DNA from: Fimenecus sp045579305
Lineage (GTDB): Bacteria; Bacillota; Clostridia; Oscillospirales; Acutalibacteraceae
DNA length: 5,611 nt
Direction of reading: 5' to 3'
Assembly (NCBI GenBank): GCA_045579305.1
Contig: JAZNLY010000123.1
Location: 1-5,611 of the forward strand
The notes below the pieces were generated by a model. It did not search any database and was not told where the DNA came from. It saw nothing but the letters and a program-made list of their open reading frames with translations. The stretch's first letter is position 1, and each line of letters starts with the position of its first letter. This document shows positions 1 through 5,611 of the stretch, piece after piece. The position numbers and the translations under genes were made by a program.

Positions 1-150
1 CTTTCCGCTGACTTTGTATCTTTTGTACGAGGCGAAAAACCAAGTCTTGCTTGTACTTCGATTTTCGATTCAGTTGCAGGTCATTTATGCGTTTACCTTG
101 CTGATAAATCTAGGGAAAACGGCGGTATGCCACAGGAAGTAGTATTGTAA
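1..150 (+). CDS. C-terminal fragment of a probable Gfo/Idh/MocA-family oxidoreductase
   Basis: The frame is open from the first base of the window to a TAA stop, giving the last 49 residues of a longer protein whose start lies outside. The fragment contains RGEKPSLACTSIFDSVAGHL and ends with ADKSRENGGMPQEVVL. A short charged segment (RGEKPSL), a helix with conserved small residues, and an ending of the type SRENGGMP resemble the C-terminus of NAD(P)-dependent sugar, inositol or glucose-fructose oxidoreductases (Gfo/Idh/MocA). The NAD-binding Rossmann domain and the catalytic EKP lysine region would lie upstream and cannot be seen, so substrate and cofactor are unknown. The family assignment is recognition of a short tail and is moderate only. 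Two hairpins follow the stop codon. If the assignment holds, a sugar dehydrogenase beside a rhamnosidase-like enzyme would fit a carbohydrate-use neighbourhood, but the hairpin at 228-263 probably separates the transcripts. Confidence 0.6.
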   Translation, partial: LSADFVSFVRGEKPSLACTSIFDSVAGHLCVYLADKSRENGGMPQEVVL

Positions 151-163
151 AAATATATTTAAT

Positions 164-220
164 TACAAATTGAATCGCCTTATCAGTTGTGCTGTTATGA
201 GCCGAAAAATTTAATTTGTA
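164..220. repeat. Long imperfect inverted repeat / hairpin between genes
   Basis: The outer arms TACAAATT (164-171) and AATTTGTA (213-220) are perfect reverse complements. Pairing continues inward by a G-U pair and AAT/ATT. After a bulge of three or four A residues (205-208), an inner imperfect stem pairs roughly 176-186 with 192-204 around a TTGTG loop at 187-191. The element starts 13 bp after the upstream stop codon and precedes the stronger hairpin at 228-263. It lacks a clear T-tract, so it is not a typical intrinsic terminator. It could be an RNA-stabilising or processing hairpin, or a small palindromic interspersed repeat. Which of these cannot be told from one copy. Confidence 0.4.
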
Positions 221-227
221 CATAACA

Positions 228-265
228 AAAATGACTACACAATCGATACTGTGTAGTCATTTTGT
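228..265 (+). terminator. Probable intrinsic terminator of the upstream oxidoreductase transcript
   Basis: AAAATGACTACAC (228-240) is perfectly complementary to GTGTAGTCATTTT (251-263), giving a 13-bp stem with a 10-nt loop. T residues on the 3' side are followed by GTTTG. The A-run on the 5' side means it could also work in the opposite direction. It lies between the stop at 150 and the promoter at 284-313, as expected if transcription of the oxidoreductase ends here and the next operon starts afresh. The U-tract is short and interrupted by G, so efficiency is uncertain. Confidence 0.75.
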
Positions 266-283
266 TTGTGGCAATATAAACTG

Positions 284-313
284 TTGCTTTTTGTTTTGCG
301 TAAGTGGTATAAT
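284..313 (+). promoter_or_regulatory. Extended -10 promoter for the transporter-glycosidase operon
   Basis: A perfect TATAAT at 308-313 is preceded by TGG at 305-307, matching the extended -10 pattern TGnTATAAT of the housekeeping sigma factor. A partial -35 (TTGCTT, 284-289) lies 18 bp upstream. The predicted transcription start is near A320, giving a leader of about 80 nt before the TTG start codon at 400. It sits just after the hairpin at 228-263 and is the only good plus-strand promoter seen upstream of the two-gene operon. Confidence 0.75.
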
Positions 314-324
314 TATTGTAATTA

Positions 325-339
325 ATTTGCAAAGCAAAT
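325..339. promoter_or_regulatory. 15-bp palindrome, candidate operator just downstream of the promoter
   Basis: ATTTGCAAAGCAAAT is a perfect inverted repeat, ATTTGC/GCAAAT around a 3-bp AAA spacer. It falls at about +6 to +20 of the predicted start site, where a bound repressor would block transcription. A related half-site (TTTTGC, 294-299) lies between the -35 and -10 elements. No regulator gene is in the window, so the binding protein is unknown. In RNA it could also form a weak 6-bp hairpin. Confidence 0.4.
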
Positions 340-386
340 CAGAAAGGATAAATATTATTCATCCCGATAATTTATACAAATAATGT

Positions 387-393
387 GAGGTGG
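387..393 (+). promoter_or_regulatory. Ribosome binding site that places the transporter start at TTG 400
   Basis: GAGGTGG ends 6 nt before the TTG codon at 400-402, which is ideal spacing. The upstream in-frame GTG at 385 overlaps the beginning of this site, and its own upstream sequence (ATTTATACAAATAAT) has no Shine-Dalgarno match. Translation therefore most likely starts at TTG 400. Confidence 0.75.
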
Positions 394-399
394 ATTTTT

Positions 400-1194
400 T
401 TGCAATATTTTATATATTTCCTTCTGGCGCTTTTTGCTACCACCGTTGGTTCGCTTACAGGTATGGGTGGAGGAGTAATAATCAAGCCACTTATGGACGT
501 TTTAGGCGATTTTGGTGTACAGACAATAGGCATCGTTTCTTCAATAACCGTGTTTTCAATGGCCATTGTTTCTGTAGGCAAACAGATTAAATCTAAAACT
601 CCTGTTCCTTTTAAAACAGCTGTTCCACTCGGTATCGGCTCCGTTTTAGGTGGATTCTTAGGCGAAAAACTTCTTACCTTTATTGTTAATTTACTTAATG
701 CCAACGCCATTGTAACAATTGTTCAGAATTTTGTGTTGGCTATTCTTATTCTATGTGTTTTCCTTTATATGAAAAACAAGCAGAAAATCCAAGGAAGAAA
801 ACTTGACGGAATTTTCATTTCCCTTGCAGTTGGTGTTTTCCTTGGTATTTGCTCATCATTTTTAGGTATTGGTGGAGGCCCTATCAATGTTGCACTCATC
901 ATTTACTTATTTTCGGTAGACACAAAAACTGCAACTGTATGCTCACTTGTAACAATTCTTTTTGCACAGATTTCAAAGCTTACAACAATAGCACTTACAA
1001 CAGGATTTTCTGAGTTTGATTTATCAATCGCACCACTTATGATTGCAGGTGCAATTTTGGGTGGATTTATTGGTGCAAGTCTTAATAAAAAATTCAGTGA
1101 AAATACTGTTGAAAAAGCATTCAATGGTGTACAATTACTTGTACTCAGTATAACAATATTTAATATTTTTAAGAATTTTGTATTACACATTTAA
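400..1194 (+). CDS. TauE/SafE (DUF81) family membrane transporter
   Basis: This is an integral membrane protein of 264 residues, counted from a TTG start chosen because GAGGTGG lies 6 nt upstream; an in-frame GTG at 385 would add five residues. The two glycine-rich signatures of the family are clear: GSLTGMGGG at residues 17-25 in the first helix and GICSSFLGIGGG at 149-160, each opening one half of an internal duplication. About eight hydrophobic segments are seen (near 3-35, 41-60, 72-100, 104-124, 138-170, 176-200, 207-228 and 239-260), with a basic loop KNKQKIQGRK at 125-134 between the halves. Known family members move sulfite, sulfoacetate, organosulfonates or other small organic anions across the cytoplasmic membrane, usually by export. 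The substrate cannot be read from the sequence. The rhamnosidase-like gene starts 23 bp downstream with no terminator between, so the two are probably co-transcribed. Length is typical and no damage is visible. Confidence 0.92.
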   Translation: MQYFIYFLLALFATTVGSLTGMGGGVIIKPLMDVLGDFGVQTIGIVSSITVFSMAIVSVGKQIKSKTPVPFKTAVPLGIGSVLGGFLGEKLLTFIVNLLNANAIVTIVQNFVLAILILCVFLYMKNKQKIQGRKLDGIFISLAVGVFLGICSSFLGIGGGPINVALIIYLFSVDTKTATVCSLVTILFAQISKLTTIALTTGFSEFDLSIAPLMIAGAILGGFIGASLNKKFSENTVEKAFNGVQLLVLSITIFNIFKNFVLHI

Positions 1195-1205
1195 AGCAAC
1201 AGTCG

Positions 1206-1212
1206 AAGGAGG
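1206..1212 (+). promoter_or_regulatory. Ribosome binding site of the glycosidase, long form
   Basis: AAGGAGG ends 5 nt before the ATG at 1218. This near-perfect Shine-Dalgarno sequence supports translation of the long form, including its hydrophobic N-terminal segment. It lies in the 23-bp gap after the transporter stop codon. Confidence 0.85.
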
Positions 1213-1217
1213 TTTAT

Positions 1218-3566
1218 ATGAAAATAATACAAATAATTATTTCTTGTCTTTTAATAGTGGTGATTCTTGTTTTCTCACATTTTTCTTCACTTTTTATATT
1301 AGGAGATTCAACAATGAAGCCATTTATAAACGATTACGAAATTCCTGAGAATATCCCCGGATACACTGTAATTTCAACTGACGCGAAAACCGATTGGACG
1401 GCTCAATGGATTTGGGATAAGGAAAACCTGACAGAGAAAAATGTCTGGATGTGTTTTAATAAAAAAGTTACTCTTGAAGGAAAACCTGAAGAACTTATTG
1501 CGCATATTGCTGCCGACTCTAAGTACTGGCTTTACATAAACGGAGAAACTGTTGTTTTTGAAGGAGGCGTAAAGCGTGGTCCCGCTAAAAACAGTGGCTA
1601 TTATGACAGTATAGATATTGCTCCTTATCTCAAAGAGGGTGAAAACTCAATCTGTGCTTTGGTGTGGTACTGGGATGACGAAACAAGCTATTCATACAAT
1701 AGTAGCGGTCAAGGTGGATTCATATTTGAAGCGATAAATGAGAATTTAACCATTATTTCCGACAAAAGCTGGAAGGTAAAAAGAAACACTGCCTATGTTG
1801 ACAGCTCTCGTTATGCGCCAAATTACAGACTTTCTGAATACAGTATTTATTTTGATGCAAGAAAGGATTTTGACGACTGGTCAAAAGTCGATTATGATGT
1901 ATCTTCCTGGGAAAACGCAACAGAATATTGTGTCGGTGGTGAAGGTTCTTATGGTAAGCTTTATCCGAGAGGAATACCTTTTTTGAAGGATTTCGGTCTT
2001 AATGATTATGAGAATTCAAATATTTACGAAAACTATACCATCAAAAATATTTTTGGTGAAAAAATTACCGTAGATATTCCATACAACGCACAGGTTACTC
2101 CATATCTTAAAATCATAGCACCTGAAGGCAAAAAAATCCGCATAAGAACGGAAAATACCTTAATCGGTGCAGTTTCAACTACCTATATCACCAAAGAGGG
2201 TGAACAGGAATTTGAGGCTTTAGGCTGGTTTAACGGAGAGCATATTACTTATGAAATCCCCAAAGGCGTTACAGTCGTTTCTCTGAAATATCGTGAAACC
2301 GGGTATGACAGTTCATTCTGTGGCAACTTCAAGTGTGATGATGAATTTATGAATTCATTATGGCAAAAATCTCTGCGCACTCTTTATGTTACTATGCGTG
2401 ATAATTATATGGACTGTCCTGACAGAGAAAGAGCACAATGGTGGGGTGACGTCACAAGTGAAATGATTATGACCATGTACTCTATGGACAGTTATTCCTA
2501 CCTGTTATATCAAAAAGGCGTAGAGGCTATGCTTTCTCACGTTGGCGAGTCAAAAGTGCTTCAGACAGTTGTACCTATACAGGGTGACTATTTCGAACTT
2601 CCCGTTCAACAGCTTGCAGGAATCGTAGGTTTCCTTACCTACTACCAATACACCGGTGACAAGGCTTTTGTCGAAAAGGTTTATGCTCCTTCCCTTGATT
2701 ACTTAAAGCTTTGGGAAATGGGTGAGAATAATCTTGTGGTTCATCGCGAAGGCTCATGGGATTGGCCTGATTGGGGCAAAAAGGCAGATATGACAGCTAT
2801 CGAAAACGCCTGGGTTTATTATGCTCTTTCTGCAACGGAAGAAATGGCAAAAATATTAGGAAAAGATGAGGACCTCTCATTTATTACCGAAAGAAAAGGG
2901 ACTATCGCAAATGGCTATAAGGCTCTTTGGACAGAAGAAGGCTTTAAAAGTGAGGATGCTAAAAAATGTGACGACAGAGCAAATGCTCTTGCAGTTTTAT
3001 CAGGACTTGCAGACAAGGAACACTATACTACCATAAAAAATGTACTTACAACCACTAAAAATTCAAGCCCATATATGGAATACTATGTTCTTGAAGCCCT
3101 TTGCAAAATGGGTGAATATGAAGCAGCCAGTGAGAGAATCAAGGACAGATATGAAGGTATGGTGAACGCGGATTACTCCACTCTGTGGGAATTCTGGAAT
3201 GCTTGGCAAGGCACTAAAAACCATGCCTGGAGTGGTGGACCTCTTGTTATAATGAGTAAGCATTTTGCAGGGATTATTCCACTTGAATCAGGCTATAAAA
3301 AGGTTAAAATTGACCCACAATACGCTCTTTATGACAATATGAACTGTACCGTTCCAAGTGTAAAAGGTTTAATGACTCTGAATTATGCAAAGAATAACGG
3401 AATTTACAATATCAACCTTACTCTCCCACAGGATATAAATGCAGTTTTATATGTACCTACGGGTGCTGTTGTAAAAATTAATTCTGCAGTTTATTACCAA
3501 AATGGTGAATATACAAATAGTGAAATCGGTAAAATCGATATTGTGGAAAAAATAATCATTAAATAG
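1218..3566 (+). CDS. GH78-type alpha-L-rhamnosidase-like glycoside hydrolase
   Basis: This 782-residue protein is predicted to release terminal alpha-L-rhamnose from glycosides or polysaccharides. Residues 4-28 are strongly hydrophobic, with no A-x-A cleavage site or lipobox seen, so they may be an uncleaved anchor. Residues about 58-175 form a beta-sandwich typical of rhamnosidase N-terminal regions (AQWIW, AADSKYWLYINGE, YYDSIDIAPYLKEGEN). Residues about 180-370 are further beta domains, 371-690 the (alpha/alpha)6 barrel, and 691-782 the C-terminal beta domain. The hallmark DCPDRERAQWWGD at 399-411 supplies D399, E404 and D411, matching the family's substrate-binding and general-acid acidic residues. 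STLWEFW at 654-660 supplies E658, the probable general base, followed by H669 in NHAWSGG. WWGD replaces the more usual GWTGD, so the sugar specificity is not certain. A second ribosome binding site precedes M33, allowing a form without the anchor. It is the last gene of the operon and a terminator follows. Confidence 0.87.
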   Translation: MKIIQIIISCLLIVVILVFSHFSSLFILGDSTMKPFINDYEIPENIPGYTVISTDAKTDWTAQWIWDKENLTEKNVWMCFNKKVTLEGKPEELIAHIAADSKYWLYINGETVVFEGGVKRGPAKNSGYYDSIDIAPYLKEGENSICALVWYWDDETSYSYNSSGQGGFIFEAINENLTIISDKSWKVKRNTAYVDSSRYAPNYRLSEYSIYFDARKDFDDWSKVDYDVSSWENATEYCVGGEGSYGKLYPRGIPFLKDFGLNDYENSNIYENYTIKNIFGEKITVDIPYNAQVTPYLKIIAPEGKKIRIRTENTLIGAVSTTYITKEGEQEFEALGWFNGEHITYEIPKGVTVVSLKYRETGYDSSFCGNFKCDDEFMNSLWQKSLRTLYVTMRDNYMDCPDRERAQWWGDVTSEMIMTMYSMDSYSYLLYQKGVEAMLSHVGESKVLQTVVPIQGDYFELPVQQLAGIVGFLTYYQYTGDKAFVEKVYAPSLDYLKLWEMGENNLVVHREGSWDWPDWGKKADMTAIENAWVYYALSATEEMAKILGKDEDLSFITERKGTIANGYKALWTEEGFKSEDAKKCDDRANALAVLSGLADKEHYTTIKNVLTTTKNSSPYMEYYVLEALCKMGEYEAASERIKDRYEGMVNADYSTLWEFWNAWQGTKNHAWSGGPLVIMSKHFAGIIPLESGYKKVKIDPQYALYDNMNCTVPSVKGLMTLNYAKNNGIYNINLTLPQDINAVLYVPTGAVVKINSAVYYQNGEYTNSEIGKIDIVEKIIIK
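1301..1316 (+). promoter_or_regulatory. Internal ribosome binding site and alternative ATG in the glycosidase gene
   Basis: AGGAG at 1301-1305 is followed after 8 nt by an in-frame ATG at 1314, codon 33 of the long reading. Initiation here would give a 750-residue enzyme beginning MKPFINDYEIPENI, without the hydrophobic segment but with every recognised domain. The spacing is within the normal range. Whether the ribosome uses it cannot be decided from sequence. Confidence 0.5.
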
Positions 3567-3589
3567 TAAAAAAAACTAATATAACTAAC

Positions 3590-3633
3590 AAAATAGCTAT
3601 GAGATTTTACAAACATCATAGCTATTTTCTTTT
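3590..3633 (+). terminator. Intrinsic terminator of the transporter-glycosidase operon
   Basis: AAAATAGCTATGA (3590-3602) pairs perfectly with TCATAGCTATTTT (3616-3628), a 13-bp stem with a 13-nt loop. The 3' side runs into the T-rich sequence TTTTCTTTT (3625-3633). It starts 24 bp after the glycosidase stop. The A-rich 5' flank could also make it a weak back-up terminator for the opposing strand. Confidence 0.8.
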
Positions 3634-3721
3634 AATTAGAACAAATATCATTATCATATAAATCCCTAAATACCGATAGATAACAGCTCCTGTGATGTAA
3701 TGAATATATTCCCACACATTA

Positions 3722-3753
3722 TAAAAAAGGACCCCACTATAAAAGCGGAGTCC
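3722..3753 (-). terminator. Intrinsic terminator of the tpiA-gpmI operon
   Basis: Read on the minus strand, GGACTCCGC (3753-3745) pairs with GTGGGGTCC (3737-3729) as a 9-bp, GC-rich stem including two G-U pairs. The loop is 7 nt, and six T residues follow (3728-3723). It begins 19 nt beyond the gpmI stop codon. This is the standard form of a Rho-independent terminator. Confidence 0.9.
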
Positions 3754-3772
3754 ATAACAGTATTAAATAATA

Positions 3773-5308
3773 TTATTTCTCAATAAGTGATACGCCACTC
3801 ATTTCAGAAGGTATATCAAGTCCCATAATATCAAGCATTGTTGGGGAAAGGTCGCAAAGTTTTCCGCCATCCTGCTTAAGAACACATTCTTTACCGACTA
3901 CTACAAGTGGGACAGGATTTGTTGTATGTGCTGTAAATGGAGAACCATCATCTTCATACATCTTATCAGCATTTCCATGGTCAGCTGTAATAAGGATTAC
4001 ACCATCCATTTTCATAGTTGCATCAACAAGTTTACCAACACATTCATCAACTGCTTCAACAGCCTTAACTGCTGCATCAAAGATACCTGTATGACCAACC
4101 ATATCGCAGTTAGCATAGTTGAGGATTACAACATCATATTTACCACTTAAAATTTGTTCACAAGCAGCATCGCAAACTTCATAAGCACTCATTTCAGGCT
4201 TTAAGTCAAATGTTGAAATTTTTGGAGAGTCAATAAGAACTCTGTCTTCACCCGGATAAACTTTTTCTTCGCCACCATTATAGAAGAATGTTACATGAGC
4301 ATACTTCTGTGTTTCTGCAATACGAAGCTGAGTTTTACCAAGTTTAGAAAGGTACTCACCCATTGTGTTTGTAAGAGTCTGTGGCTTATATGCAACATTT
4401 ACATTTGGCATTTCAGCATCATACTGAGTCATGCATACATAATATAGTGGGAAGAATTCTTTTCTCTGGAATCCTGTGAAATCAGGGTCAACAAATGTTC
4501 TTGTGATTTCTCTTGCTCTGTCAGGACGGAAATTAAAGAATATAACTGAATCATTTGCAGAAATTGCATCTGCACCATCAACAACTGTTGGCATAACAAA
4601 TTCATCAGTGAGATACTTACCATCTTCATCAATTGTTTCGTATGACTTTTTAACAGCATCAAGGGCTGAATCAGTAGCAATGCCCTCACGGTTAACCATT
4701 GCATTATAAGCCATACCAACTCTGTCCCACATATTGTCACGGTCCATAGCATAGAATCTACCCATAATAGTAGCAATTTTACCAACACCGATTTCGGTAA
4801 GTTTTTCTTCAAGCTCTGCAATAAAATCAACGCCTGAGCTTGGTGGAACATCACGACCATCAAGTAATGCGTGAACAAATACTTTATCAAGTCCGTTTTT
4901 CTTTGCAAGTTCTATAAGAGCATATAAATGAGTGTTATGGCTATGAACACCACCATCTGAAAGAAGACCAATCAAATGAAGTGCAGAATTATTTTTCTTA
5001 CAATTCTCAATAGCACCCATAAATACATCGTTCTCAAAGAAATCACCATCCATAATGGACTTTGTGATTCTTGTAAGCTCCTGATAAACAACTCGACCGG
5101 CACCGATGTTTGTGTGTCCAACTTCAGAGTTACCCATCTGACCGTCAGGAAGACCAACATCCATACCGGATGCTCCGATATATGTCATTGGATTATTATT
5201 AAAAATTTCGTCAAGTCTTGGAGTTTTAGCTGCAGTAATTGCATTACCATAATCACTTGGATTAAAGCCAAAACCATCCATAATACATAAAACTACAGGT
5301 TTTTTCAT
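3773..5308 (-). CDS. gpmI: 2,3-bisphosphoglycerate-independent phosphoglycerate mutase
   Basis: This cytoplasmic enzyme interconverts 3-phosphoglycerate and 2-phosphoglycerate in lower glycolysis and gluconeogenesis, using two manganese ions and a phosphoserine intermediate. From the chosen ATG it has 511 residues, the usual family length. Metal-site and catalytic residues of the alkaline-phosphatase-like fold are all present: D11 (MDGFG), the phosphorylated serine S61 in MGNSEVGHTN, D402 and H406 (CDMVGH), D443 and H444 (TADHGNAD) and H461 (TAHTTNPVP). Phosphoglycerate-binding residues are also present: H122, R152-D153 (DGRDVPP), R184, R190, R261 and R264 (NFRPDRARE) and K335. A GTG at 5317 could add three residues, but it is part of the ribosome binding site AAGGTG (5320-5315), which lies 6 nt before the ATG at 5308, so the ATG is preferred. 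It follows tpiA by 18 nt, indicating one transcript, and ends in a strong terminator. Confidence 0.98.
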   Translation of the reverse strand: MKKPVVLCIMDGFGFNPSDYGNAITAAKTPRLDEIFNNNPMTYIGASGMDVGLPDGQMGNSEVGHTNIGAGRVVYQELTRITKSIMDGDFFENDVFMGAIENCKKNNSALHLIGLLSDGGVHSHNTHLYALIELAKKNGLDKVFVHALLDGRDVPPSSGVDFIAELEEKLTEIGVGKIATIMGRFYAMDRDNMWDRVGMAYNAMVNREGIATDSALDAVKKSYETIDEDGKYLTDEFVMPTVVDGADAISANDSVIFFNFRPDRAREITRTFVDPDFTGFQRKEFFPLYYVCMTQYDAEMPNVNVAYKPQTLTNTMGEYLSKLGKTQLRIAETQKYAHVTFFYNGGEEKVYPGEDRVLIDSPKISTFDLKPEMSAYEVCDAACEQILSGKYDVVILNYANCDMVGHTGIFDAAVKAVEAVDECVGKLVDATMKMDGVILITADHGNADKMYEDDGSPFTAHTTNPVPLVVVGKECVLKQDGGKLCDLSPTMLDIMGLDIPSEMSGVSLIEK

Positions 5309-5314
5309 CAATTT

Positions 5315-5320
5315 CACCTT
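5315..5320 (-). promoter_or_regulatory. Ribosome binding site that sets the gpmI start
   Basis: On the minus strand AAGGTG is followed by 6 nt (AAATTG) and then the ATG at 5308. The GTG inside this motif opens the same frame but would have no binding site of its own, which favours ATG 5308 as the start. Confidence 0.75.
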
Positions 5321-5326
5321 ATTTAA

Positions 5327-5611
5327 TTATTTTGAAGCAGCAGCAACAATCTTAGCAAAATCAGCAGCTTTGAGTGATGCACCACCAATAAGACCACCAT
5401 CAACGTTTACTTTTGAAACGAGTTCATCAGCATTAGCAGCATTCATTGAACCACCGTACTGAATTGTAACAGATGCTGCAACATCTCCACCGTAAACTTC
5501 AGCAATAGCAGCACGAACATAGCCGTTGCCTTCGTCAGCCTGGTCAGCAGTAGCTGTTACGCCTGTACCAATAGCCCAAACAGGTTCATAAGCAATAATA
5601 ACATTCTTAAG
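5327..5611 (-). CDS. tpiA: Triosephosphate isomerase, C-terminal part (start outside window)
   Basis: The last 94 residues are present; the N-terminal part, including the catalytic lysine and histidine, lies beyond the window edge. The enzyme interconverts dihydroxyacetone phosphate and glyceraldehyde 3-phosphate in the cytoplasm. AYEPVWAIGTG, near the start of the fragment, is the family signature with the catalytic glutamate and the flexible loop 6 that closes over the substrate. It is followed by TATADQADE, then QYGGSMN, and GGLIGGASL near the end, which forms the phosphate-binding site. The alanine-rich tail KAADFAKIVAAASK is typical. Codons are mainly T-ending (GCT, GGT, GTT), as expected for a highly expressed gene. 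It lies 18 nt upstream of gpmI in the same direction. The tpiA-gpmI order is that of the gap-pgk-tpiA-gpmI-eno type clusters of Firmicutes, so further glycolytic genes may lie upstream. Confidence 0.97.
   Translation of the reverse strand, partial: LKNVIIAYEPVWAIGTGVTATADQADEGNGYVRAAIAEVYGGDVAASVTIQYGGSMNAANADELVSKVNVDGGLIGGASLKAADFAKIVAAASK

Noticed and set aside
346..364. Imperfect inverted repeat GGATAA...TTCATCC in the operon leader
   Set aside because: Only a short arm with one mismatch and an AT-only centre; too weak to call an operator or riboswitch. No known riboswitch core was recognised in the 80-nt leader.
372..710. Minus-strand open frame of about 112 codons opposite the transporter start
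   Set aside because: It lies antisense over a clear TauE/SafE coding region, has no recognisable domain, and is a shadow of the real gene.
1139..1166. Possible internal promoter before the glycosidase (TTGTAC, 16 bp, TAATAT)
   Set aside because: It lies inside the AT-rich 3' end of the transporter gene, where such matches are common. There is no extended -10 and only a weak -35, so it is not reported as a feature.
3764..3778. AT palindrome (AATAATATTATT) at the gpmI 3' end
   Set aside because: It is pure A/T, has low information and partly lies within the last codons of gpmI. The GC-rich terminator next to it explains the region.
4429..4908. 159-codon minus-strand open frame within gpmI
   Set aside because: It is an alternate frame inside gpmI, all of whose catalytic motifs are in the other frame. 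Its leucine- and glutamine-rich composition is typical of an out-of-frame reading.
4976..5290. 104-codon plus-strand open frame opposite the gpmI 5' end
   Set aside because: It is antisense to the conserved gpmI N-terminal region including the phosphoserine motif. There is no supporting ribosome binding site or recognisable family.

Overview
The window looks like chromosome from an AT-rich, low-GC Gram-positive bacterium, most likely an anaerobic gut-type Clostridia member (inference). This rests on A/T-biased coding DNA, strong GGAGG-type ribosome binding sites, an extended TATAAT promoter, A/T-flanked hairpin terminators, and a tpiA-gpmI glycolytic cluster as in many Firmicutes. No mobile element, CRISPR array, tRNA or rRNA is visible.

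Layout: (1) 1-150, the C-terminal tail of a plus-strand gene, probably a Gfo/Idh/MocA-type sugar oxidoreductase. (2) 151-399, an intergenic region with two successive hairpins (164-220, imperfect; 228-263, a perfect 13-bp stem and probable terminator), an extended -10 promoter (284-313) and a 15-bp palindrome just downstream of the predicted transcription start. (3) 400-3566, a two-gene plus-strand operon: a TauE/SafE-family membrane transporter, then after 23 bp a GH78-type alpha-L-rhamnosidase-like glycosidase with a hydrophobic N-terminal segment. (4) 3567-3772, a convergent intergenic region with one terminator for each direction. (5) 3773-5611, minus strand: the 3' part of tpiA, then gpmI 18 nt downstream, two core glycolytic enzymes transcribed together.

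The plus-strand half suggests accessory carbohydrate use: a sugar-type dehydrogenase, an anion or organic-acid transporter and a rhamnoside-cleaving enzyme. The minus-strand half is housekeeping lower glycolysis. The two halves meet tail to tail.

The points most worth checking concern starts and localisation. The glycosidase has two well-placed ribosome binding sites, one giving a membrane-anchored form and one, 96 nt downstream in the same frame, giving a form without the anchor; its nine cysteines outside the hydrophobic segment favour the cytoplasm. The transporter most likely starts at a TTG codon, not the upstream GTG, and gpmI at an internal ATG, not the upstream GTG. I see no clearly new multi-gene system. 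The transporter-glycosidase pairing is the nearest thing to an undescribed functional unit.
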